Origin: Halonatronomonas sp051745425
GTDB taxonomy: Bacteria > Bacillota > Halanaerobiia > Halanaerobiales > Halarsenatibacteraceae
Reading direction: 5' to 3'
DNA: 24,957 bases
NCBI GenBank assembly: GCA_051745425.1
Contig: JBNJEB010000011.1
Coordinates: 1 to 24,957, forward strand
This document shows, one piece after another, positions 1-6,510 of the stretch. How positions within the stretch are numbered: the first letter of the stretch is position 1; the number at the start of each line of letters is the position of its first letter. Under the pieces are notes generated by a model. It worked only from the letters and a program-made list of their open reading frames with translations. It was not told where the DNA came from and did no database searches. The translations under genes were made by a program, and so were the position numbers.

Positions 1-1
1 T

Positions 2-418
2 CTCCGTCTCGGTGATTCAGCAGCTTCTCCACTAATCAGGGAGGCTAAGGCTGATATTGTTATAGGAATGGAACGAAATGAAGCGCTTCGAGGAATGGTC
101 AGTCATCTAAAACAGGGCGGTGAGCTGATTTATTACGATACTTCCTGGCAGACATTATCAACAAGGCTCGGCAAAGAGCCAGATACCTCTGTGGAGGATA
201 TCGCTGATGCAGCCACTGAATATGACGCTGAGGTGACCAGAGTTTATCTGGAAGATTTAGACGATGCCAGGATGCAGAATACAGTTTTGCTGGCAGAAAT
301 GGCAAGGGATGAGAAGATTCCTGGAGTGCAGGTTGAGCATTATAAAGATGCTATGAAGGATTTAATGAAAGGTTCAATGTTAGAAACTAATATGGAGTTA
401 TTTGACTCGCTTCAATAA
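2..418 (+). CDS. iorB: Indolepyruvate/2-oxoacid:ferredoxin oxidoreductase beta-type subunit, 3' part (5' end outside window)
   Basis: The frame is open from base 2 and gives 138 residues ending at TAA 416-418. The first Met in the window (position 68) is internal, because homology-like sequence continues upstream of it. Visible features match the small subunit of indolepyruvate or related 2-oxoacid:ferredoxin oxidoreductases (POR gamma-type domain): SPLIREAKADIVIGMERNEALR (shown as SPLI...EALR), then HLKQGGELIYYDT, and near the end RMQNTVLLAEMA, which corresponds to the family 'N-hhLLG' helix. With IorA such a subunit oxidatively decarboxylates aryl-pyruvates to acyl-CoA and reduces ferredoxin in the cytoplasm. 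The larger thiamine-diphosphate subunit would be expected just upstream. The family is fairly secure; the exact substrate is not. A strong terminator follows, so this is the last gene of its operon. Confidence 0.7.
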   Translation, partial: LRLGDSAASPLIREAKADIVIGMERNEALRGMVSHLKQGGELIYYDTSWQTLSTRLGKEPDTSVEDIADAATEYDAEVTRVYLEDLDDARMQNTVLLAEMARDEKIPGVQVEHYKDAMKDLMKGSMLETNMELFDSLQ

Positions 419-454
419 AATTAAATAAAACGCAATATAATAGGTATTTTAAGG

Positions 455-486
455 AGCCTGGCTTTAATCAGCCAGGCTTTTTTTTT
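455..486 (+). terminator. Rho-independent terminator after the iorB-like gene
   Basis: A perfect 8-bp stem, AGCCTGGC (455-462) with GCCAGGCT (471-478), has an 8-nt loop and runs into nine consecutive T residues (478-486). It separates the oxidoreductase operon from the lipoprotein gene downstream. Confidence 0.92.
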
Positions 487-730
487 GCAGTCATATCTGA
501 GTCACAAAGAAAAATTAAACTGTTTTAAATAAAAGTCAATTATGAGTTGAATTAGACTGAAATATGATTGAGCTATGACTAATGAATTTATCTAATATTA
601 TATAATTTAAGTGTAAAGTTATTTGCTGCTTTATTATTATATATCAAAATATAAAGGAGGGATGAAGAGTTAGAATTTTAACTGTTCTGGAGTCCAGTCT
701 AATTTCAATACTCAATAAGGGGGAATAGAA
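487..730 (+). other. Leader/intergenic region of the PEGA lipoprotein gene (gap 419-730)
   Basis: No gene is supported between 419 and 730. After the terminator the region is very AT-rich and holds a promoter candidate (568-596), a further TATAAT at 601-606, and an orphan Shine-Dalgarno-like AAAGGAGG at 653-660, about 70 nt before the real start. It also holds a short palindrome CTGGA-G-TCCAG (687-697) and the proper ribosome binding site AAGGGGGA (717-724). The predicted 5' UTR is therefore over 100 nt. Confidence 0.6.
568..596 (+). promoter_or_regulatory. Candidate sigma-A promoter for the PEGA lipoprotein gene
   Basis: TTGAGC (568-573) and TCTAAT (591-596) are separated by 17 nt, matching 4/6 and 5/6 of the -35 and -10 consensus. 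A second -10-like TATAAT at 601-606 lacks a good -35 at normal spacing. In such AT-rich DNA chance matches are common, so this is only a candidate. Confidence 0.4.
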
Positions 731-3616
731 ATGAAACGGTTGAAGATTCTTGGTATATTGTCTCTTCTAGTGATTTTAGTCTTCGCTGTTACTGCATGTG
801 ACAATGCTACATCAACATTAACAGATGATCTTGAAACTGAAGCTTCTTCATTATACACTGTCACAGTTAATGTAACTCCAGAAGACGCTATGGTTGAATT
901 AAATGGTGTGCAGAAGCAAGCAGCCGAAGGTGTGGCTATTTTTGAAAATGTTGAGCCAGGCGCATATACAATTATAGTTACTGCTGAAGGTTATGAAACA
1001 CAGTCATTAGAATTAAATGTTGCTGATGAAGCAAGTGTTGAGGTTGAATTAATGAGTGCAGTACCAGGAGATGATGATCCAGCAGATGACGAACCTGCTG
1101 ATGATGATGACGATGATGAAATAATAACCGAACCTACTGGCCCATCAATGGATGCAAATGATGCAGCTACATTTGCTAAAGCATTGAATAATAAAGCAGA
1201 AACTATTGTTCTTACAGGTAATATAGTATTAGAAAGAAGAGTAAGAGTTAATTATCATTTAGCAGAATTAGATTTAAATGGATTTACAATTACCCTTAAA
1301 GGAGGACCTTTAGTATTCCAGGGTGATGATACCTTAGTTCATGGTGGTACCATTGTTGGAGATGTTGATTATGAAGAATGGGAAACACAACAAACTGCAC
1401 CTCCAATGAATGTAAAATGGTGGCCTCAGGAAGACTTAGAATTTAGTAATTCAGTATTAATTGATGGAGCAGGTGTTATGTTTGATGATATGACCTTTAA
1501 TGTTCCAGTTTTTGACTGGTACCAGAATCAGTCAATGCCAGCATCAGATTTAACTATTGAAAATTCTGTTTTCAATGATCTAGGAGTATTTGTAAGTGAT
1601 GTTACAATTCTAGCTTCTGATATATTTGATAGACTTGGTGTAGATCATGATGATGCATTGCTAGAAGAAGTTACAGTCCATGGCCCTTCAGGTATATTAT
1701 ATGTTGCAAGTAATGCAACTTTAAATGATATGACCTGGGAAGGCAATTTTGCTGGTATGTATGTTGGTAAATCATTGAAATATGCTGTTCTAAATGATGA
1801 TAAAGAAAATAGAACAGGCAAGGCTTATGTTAAGGCTGAACCAGTTTTAACTGATGCCGATATTAATAATGATAAAGACGGTATGGCCTGGTGGGCAATT
1901 AACTATGATAAAGCTATTTTAACAGTTAATGGTATAGTTGATGTCCATTCAGAATACGGTAGAAATGGTTTAACCTTAGTCGGTACTGATTATAGAGATT
2001 ATGGCGAATATCAGGGTTCCTATGATGGTGGCCATATCTATGGTAATGCTACCTTTGTCGGATCAGATGTTCATTTTGGCTGGCATACAGGTGACTATTT
2101 GAAAGCTGAAGGCGATGGAACAGCCTCTTATTGGTCTGATATCGGTTATGGTAGCTATAGAGAAATTAGTAGAATTCTAGGCAGTAAGAAGAAATTTGTA
2201 CCAAAAGCAGTTGACAGCCAGGCTGCCAAGAAGAATGCTGATCGCCTAACTATCCATGGCTTAACCTTTGATGCCCAGGTTCAAATCTTTACCCCAGCTA
2301 ATGATTATATTAGTAAACAGTATGCTGGTACAGCTGAATCTAATGATTCTGACAGATGTTACGGTGCTCCATTAGCTGACGATGTCTGGTTAGGAAATAT
2401 TGAATTTAATGATGTCGTTCACCTCTGGGGTGATTTCACCATAATTGATGGTAAGACTGTTGAAAATAACAAAGAAATTATGTTGAGATCAGGTAATATC
2501 CGGAGAATCGGTGCAGAAACAACCTTCACAAGTATATTAGAAACCACTAAATTCGTCGGTGGTGATTGTGAGTTTGATATTGATGAATGCAAACATGATT
2601 ATGAATTCATCAAGAGAGGTAGATTAATTGGTGGTAGGATTATGAGTGATACAAAGGATCAGAATGTTTTAGTATTTGGAGATAACCTCTTAGTTGAAGA
2701 TGTAGAATTAAATGAGACTCTTTACAATGTTATCCTTGAAACAGCCAAACTATTAGATGTAGATATCTTTGTTGGCGATAGGATGCAGGGTCAGGAACGG
2801 TATGTATTGGGTATTGATTTAGAAGATGCCGATGTTCATGTCTGGCCTGACAATAACCCAATTCTTGAAGATGTAATGTGGTCAAGCAAGACTAAACTAG
2901 AAGTCTGGATAGGCTCTGGAATTACTTTTGCCGGTGATATTGATAACTTCGGTAAGATTAGATTCCAGAAAAAGACCTCTGTCTTCTTTGAAGATGGTGT
3001 CTGGTTTGATCAGGATATTAGAAGTGGTCATGATGTAACAATAACTGATCTAACTGAAAGAGCTGAAATCCTTGTTGAATTTGTTAGAAAGAACAGATGG
3101 TATTTTGAAGATTGGAAGTTTGACTTCATGTTAACAGCTCAGGATGATCTTGTTGAGTCTACCTGGTATGAACTAAAACTTGGAGATGCCTCAGGTTATT
3201 ATTACACCTTCATACTAGACTTAAGAGATCTATATGCAGCTGGAATTAGCCTCTCAGATGGAGTTCTACTTTCAGATCTATTAGATTCAAATGCTGTTAT
3301 TTACAGCACTCCAGGGTCATTTGCTAGAGAGAGATTCTCAACTGACGATCCTGGTAAATTCATGAGTTTCTTTGATAATGAAACTTTCAGAGCTAGATTA
3401 ACTGCTATCTACCCTGATGGTTACTATGATACTGATGGGGTATGGCGACTTGATGACAAAATCTTTGATCTAAAAGTAGATGCCTGGGGAATTAACTGCT
3501 GTGACGTGCCAAGAATTCTCTTTGCATCTGATGAAACAGAGATAAGTCTAGTTCATAAAATTAGTGAGTTATTGAAATTCGATAACAATAACGGTGGCGT
3601 GATATTAGCTGATTAG
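731..3616 (+). CDS. Large surface lipoprotein: PEGA domain, acidic linker, predicted beta-helix region
   Basis: The 961-aa protein starts at ATG 731 behind AAGGGGGA (717-724). Residues 1-22 are a lipoprotein signal peptide (KR, hydrophobic core, lipobox VTAC with Cys23). Residues about 42-109 form a PEGA-type beta-sandwich (EDAMVELNGV, VEPGAYTIIVTAEGYE). Residues 113-130 are an Asp-rich linker. From about 140 onward the chain is made of short hydrophobic beta-rungs with turns (ELDLNGFTITLKGG, LVHGGTIVG, LTIENSVFND), as in right-handed parallel beta-helix proteins of the pectate-lyase fold. No catalytic motif of a polysaccharide lyase or hydrolase could be identified. Several Cys residues lie in the C-terminal half, including a GGDC..DEC pair and a CC pair, and could form disulfides. 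It is predicted to be lipid-anchored and exposed to the periplasm or surface. Asp follows the lipidated Cys (+2). Function unknown: adhesin, surface scaffold or glycan binding are all possible. It is apparently monocistronic, with a terminator at 3704. Confidence 0.75.
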   Translation: MKRLKILGILSLLVILVFAVTACDNATSTLTDDLETEASSLYTVTVNVTPEDAMVELNGVQKQAAEGVAIFENVEPGAYTIIVTAEGYETQSLELNVADEASVEVELMSAVPGDDDPADDEPADDDDDDEIITEPTGPSMDANDAATFAKALNNKAETIVLTGNIVLERRVRVNYHLAELDLNGFTITLKGGPLVFQGDDTLVHGGTIVGDVDYEEWETQQTAPPMNVKWWPQEDLEFSNSVLIDGAGVMFDDMTFNVPVFDWYQNQSMPASDLTIENSVFNDLGVFVSDVTILASDIFDRLGVDHDDALLEEVTVHGPSGILYVASNATLNDMTWEGNFAGMYVGKSLKYAVLNDDKENRTGKAYVKAEPVLTDADINNDKDGMAWWAINYDKAILTVNGIVDVHSEYGRNGLTLVGTDYRDYGEYQGSYDGGHIYGNATFVGSDVHFGWHTGDYLKAEGDGTASYWSDIGYGSYREISRILGSKKKFVPKAVDSQAAKKNADRLTIHGLTFDAQVQIFTPANDYISKQYAGTAESNDSDRCYGAPLADDVWLGNIEFNDVVHLWGDFTIIDGKTVENNKEIMLRSGNIRRIGAETTFTSILETTKFVGGDCEFDIDECKHDYEFIKRGRLIGGRIMSDTKDQNVLVFGDNLLVEDVELNETLYNVILETAKLLDVDIFVGDRMQGQERYVLGIDLEDADVHVWPDNNPILEDVMWSSKTKLEVWIGSGITFAGDIDNFGKIRFQKKTSVFFEDGVWFDQDIRSGHDVTITDLTERAEILVEFVRKNRWYFEDWKFDFMLTAQDDLVESTWYELKLGDASGYYYTFILDLRDLYAAGISLSDGVLLSDLLDSNAVIYSTPGSFARERFSTDDPGKFMSFFDNETFRARLTAIYPDGYYDTDGVWRLDDKIFDLKVDAWGINCCDVPRILFASDETEISLVHKISELLKFDNNNGGVILAD

Positions 3617-3701
3617 TTTATGTCTAACTGGAGATAATGTTGGTGATTTTAGACAGAATAGTAAGTTATGGATTAAATCTCAAATGAGCTAGATGAATAA
3701 A

Positions 3702-3730
3702 TTAAGACTTCCGCTTAAATTTTATATAAT
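3702..3730 (+). promoter_or_regulatory. Candidate promoter of the subtilase/LCP-like gene pair, embedded in the upstream terminator
   Basis: TTAAGA (3702-3707) and a perfect TATAAT (3725-3730) are spaced by 17 nt. The -35 overlaps the 5' arm of the terminator hairpin and the -10 lies in its loop. The transcription start would fall near 3737, about 45 nt before ATG 3782. Only position and consensus support it. Confidence 0.4.
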
Positions 3731-3748
3731 TAATTGGCGGAAGTCTTT
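3704..3748 (+). terminator. Rho-independent terminator after the PEGA lipoprotein gene
   Basis: A perfect 11-bp inverted repeat, AAGACTTCCGC (3704-3714) and GCGGAAGTCTT (3737-3747), encloses a 22-nt AT-rich loop and is followed by a T-rich run (TTTCTCTATTGTTTTG). The loop is longer than usual and contains a TATAAT (see the overlapping promoter candidate). Confidence 0.75.
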
Positions 3749-3781
3749 CTCTATTGTTTTGTCAACTTAAGGAGCGGTCCT

Positions 3782-5746
3782 ATGAAAAAAATAAAATTTA
3801 TAGGTCTAATATTTATTATTTTAAGTTTTATAATGATTATTTCAGGTTGCGATTATCTCAATGATAACACTTCAGATTTTTCTGTTGAATTATCCATGAT
3901 AGATATTTCTTTTAATGTTAAAGTAATTTCTGTTACTGGATCTGGTATATCAGATATAAAATTAACTCTTGAAAAAGAAAATAATAATATTTACGGTTCT
4001 ACAGATGATTCAGGTGATTATTTATTTGAAAATCTGGTTCTAGAGGAGGGAAAAATCTATTTAATTAAAGCAGAACATCCGGGGTATGTTAATGAATCTA
4101 AAAGCTTTACAGCCAGTAAAGATTTAATTCAGATTAAATTTGTTTTAAATGAAGAAGATCTAGAAATTGACCCAGATGATGAAAATGACCAGAATGAAGA
4201 AAATGATGATTCCGTTAATAGAGCAACTATTAATGGAAATATTGAAGTTAAACATAATTTCCCAGGTGCTAAAGTTGATCTTGATTCAAAAGATTTAATT
4301 GATATTTCTGGGTTTGCAGTTGAAAAGCCAGATGAATTAGTTATTAAATTCGATAAAAGTTTAAGCCAGGCTGAAAGGGAAGAAATATTAGTTAATAATG
4401 GTCTGGAAAAAGTTGATCAGATTAAAAAACTTAATTTAGTCCTGGTCAGGCTGCCAGAAGTTAGTTCTCTTGATGACTCTATTAATAATTTAGAAAAATT
4501 AAGTGGAATTGATTATATTGATTCTAACTATAGGATTGAAGGTTTAGATACCAGGATTCCCAATGACGAGAAATATTCCCAGCAGTGGAATTATCCTTTA
4601 ATTAGATTACCTCAAGCATGGGTTAATTCTACAGGTTCTAATAATATTAGAGTTGCTTTACTTGATACTGGAGTTGATTATAATCATCCTGAGCTTCAGG
4701 GTAAGATCGATTTAAAGGGAGCATATAATATCATAGATGATAATACTGAGGTTTTTGATAGTCAGGGTCATGGCACCCATGTAGCAGGAATTATTGGAGC
4801 AGTGACCAATAATCAGCAGGGAATTGCAGGTATAATGTGGGATGTAGACCTAGTTCCAGTTAGAATCCTGGATGATAAGGGCGAAGGAGATATCTGGGAT
4901 GTTGCCAAAGGTCTGCTTTATGCCGCTGGGCTGCTCGATGAAAACTTAATAAATGAACCTGTTGATATTATTAATCTTTCAGTTGGTTCAATAGCAAATC
5001 CGGCTTATCTAGATGAAGCAATTGAAGAAGTTGCAGCTAAAAATATAATAATGGTTGCTGCCTCAGGGAATAGTGGCAATAAATTTATCTTTTATCCTGC
5101 AAATTATTCCCAGGTAATCGCTGTTGGTTCGATAGATTATGGTGGTTTAGAAACTCCAACAAAAAGTTCTTTTTCAAGTTATGGAGGTAATCTAGATTTT
5201 GTAGCTCCTGGCAAATCAATATATAGCATATTACCTGATGGCAGGTATGGTTCCAGGAGTGGAACCTCGATGGCTGCTCCCCATGTAACAGGAGTTGCCG
5301 GCCTGATGCTTGCTAATGGAATATCGCCTCAGGATGTCAGAAGAGTAATGCAGGAGACTGCTATAAGTTTATCAGGAGAAGATTTTGATAATGAATATGG
5401 TTATGGACTTATTAATAGCTACTGGGCTGTAAATAATATTCAGGATTTAAGAATTATCATTGGGGAGAGAAATAAGGAAATAATTAAAATAGTAAAAGAA
5501 AAATCAATGAGTTTAAAAGGGGGCAATTTTACAGTTGAGAATATCCCTGCTGGAAAACATCAGGTTATTGCCTGGATTGATTTAGATAGAGATGGTCTGG
5601 TAAGTTACGGTGACTATTATGGAGAGAGTAATTTTATTGATTTTGTCAATAATAAGAATTACAACCTGTCTGGAGAGATAGGCGAAGTTGGATTTGATAT
5701 AATTGGACTGGAATTAAATAAAAATTTAATCTCGGTGATTGATTAA
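3782..5746 (+). CDS. Subtilisin-like serine protease lipoprotein (peptidase family S8), copy 1
   Basis: ATG 3782 is chosen because AAGGAG (3769-3774) lies 7 nt upstream and it begins a lipoprotein signal peptide ending ISGC. An in-frame TTG at 3734 is inside the terminator stem. The product is 654 aa. In order: signal peptide; a small beta-sandwich resembling carboxypeptidase-regulatory domains (ISDIKLTLEKENNN...DDSGDYLFENL, about residues 35-105); an acidic linker; a fervidolysin/I9-like prodomain (ELVIKFDKSLSQAEREEI...NYRIEGL); and a subtilase catalytic domain. The triad is Asp295 (LLDTGVD), His330 (HGTHVAG) and Ser496 (GTSMAAPH), with oxyanion Asn430 (ASGN). All are intact, so the enzyme should be active. 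A short C-terminal domain carries an EF-hand-like loop, DLDRDGLVSYGD (residues 600-611). It is followed 16 nt later by the LCP-like gene, so the two are probably cotranscribed. Asp is at +2 after the lipid Cys. Likely role: cell-surface or periplasmic proteolysis; substrate unknown. Confidence 0.88.
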   Translation: MKKIKFIGLIFIILSFIMIISGCDYLNDNTSDFSVELSMIDISFNVKVISVTGSGISDIKLTLEKENNNIYGSTDDSGDYLFENLVLEEGKIYLIKAEHPGYVNESKSFTASKDLIQIKFVLNEEDLEIDPDDENDQNEENDDSVNRATINGNIEVKHNFPGAKVDLDSKDLIDISGFAVEKPDELVIKFDKSLSQAEREEILVNNGLEKVDQIKKLNLVLVRLPEVSSLDDSINNLEKLSGIDYIDSNYRIEGLDTRIPNDEKYSQQWNYPLIRLPQAWVNSTGSNNIRVALLDTGVDYNHPELQGKIDLKGAYNIIDDNTEVFDSQGHGTHVAGIIGAVTNNQQGIAGIMWDVDLVPVRILDDKGEGDIWDVAKGLLYAAGLLDENLINEPVDIINLSVGSIANPAYLDEAIEEVAAKNIIMVAASGNSGNKFIFYPANYSQVIAVGSIDYGGLETPTKSSFSSYGGNLDFVAPGKSIYSILPDGRYGSRSGTSMAAPHVTGVAGLMLANGISPQDVRRVMQETAISLSGEDFDNEYGYGLINSYWAVNNIQDLRIIIGERNKEIIKIVKEKSMSLKGGNFTVENIPAGKHQVIAWIDLDRDGLVSYGDYYGESNFIDFVNNKNYNLSGEIGEVGFDIIGLELNKNLISVID

Positions 5747-5762
5747 AGGCAGGTGAAGTTTC

Positions 5763-6479
5763 ATGCAAAAAATTATAAGATTGGCTCTTATAATATTAAT
5801 CATCCTTTTGGGTTGCCAGACTGCTTTAAGTTCCAGTAAAATTGAGCTGAAGACAGATGTCAAATTAGGTGATGGTGCAGGTGAGATTGCAGATATCCTG
5901 GCCGATAAACTTAATGGTGAAGCCTTTCTAATTATATATGAAGCAATGGAGGTTTCAGAGTTTGAAAATGAAGTTGTTTCAACGATTATGTTTTTTTTAA
6001 AGGAGGATGAACAAATTTATTTATATAATCTTCCATTAAGAACATTTTTAGAAACTGAAAATGCAAAAAAGATAGCCAGAGAAGTTAATGGCCATCTGGA
6101 TACTGATTATTTAAAAGTGAATTTAGGATATTTTATTGATATTATAGATCTTTATGGCGGTATTGAAGTAGAGACAGCCCAGGGCAGAAAATTCATGGAC
6201 TCTAAAGCAGCAGACGCCTATCTTAAAACTGGCCTTTATGATAGATATCCATTTGACCATAGAGTTCGCCAGGAAAATCTTATGAAGGGTGTCATTGCAA
6301 AAATGTCCAGTTATGATGGTAACCCTGATTCTCTCGAAAGTCTATCTATTTTGTATAACGGCGCACAAAAAATAGAGAGCAATTTAGGGATGTTAGGAAA
6401 AAGCCTTTTAGGCATAAGATTCATGAATTATGGTTTTGAAAATATAGAGTTTTATCAGCCTTTACCAGAGGATTATTAA
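5763..6479 (+). CDS. Divergent LytR-CpsA-Psr (LCP)-like exported lipoprotein
   Basis: This 238-aa protein starts at ATG 5763 behind a modest AGGTGA site, 16 nt after the subtilase stop. The N-terminus is a hydrophobic signal peptide ending in a lipobox-like LLGC (Cys18). Canonical LCP proteins have a non-cleaved membrane anchor instead. The central and C-terminal parts follow the LCP pattern: a beta strand plus IPRDT-like segment (IYLYNLPLRTFL), a stretch resembling 'idyyv.vdf.gf..iIDalGGV.v' (HLDTDYLKVNLGYFIDIIDLYGGIEV, shown in part), and an 'R..RQ..l' segment, DHRVRQENLMKG (from residue 165). The Asp of IPRDT and the YxRxR arginines that bind pyrophosphate-lipid substrate appear replaced (LPLRT, YLKTG). 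A ligase/transferase activity is therefore doubtful, and the domain may only bind lipid-linked polymer. The assignment rests on motif reading only. Confidence 0.5.
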   Translation: MQKIIRLALIILIILLGCQTALSSSKIELKTDVKLGDGAGEIADILADKLNGEAFLIIYEAMEVSEFENEVVSTIMFFLKEDEQIYLYNLPLRTFLETENAKKIAREVNGHLDTDYLKVNLGYFIDIIDLYGGIEVETAQGRKFMDSKAADAYLKTGLYDRYPFDHRVRQENLMKGVIAKMSSYDGNPDSLESLSILYNGAQKIESNLGMLGKSLLGIRFMNYGFENIEFYQPLPEDY

Positions 6480-6510
6480 TTTAAATAGCAAGGACCATAG
6501 AATGGGACAA

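Noticed and set aside
3734..3781. Upstream TTG start for subtilase copy 1 (16 extra residues)
   Set aside because: It lies in the terminator hairpin with no binding site. ATG 3782 has AAGGAG at good spacing and begins a clean lipoprotein signal peptide.
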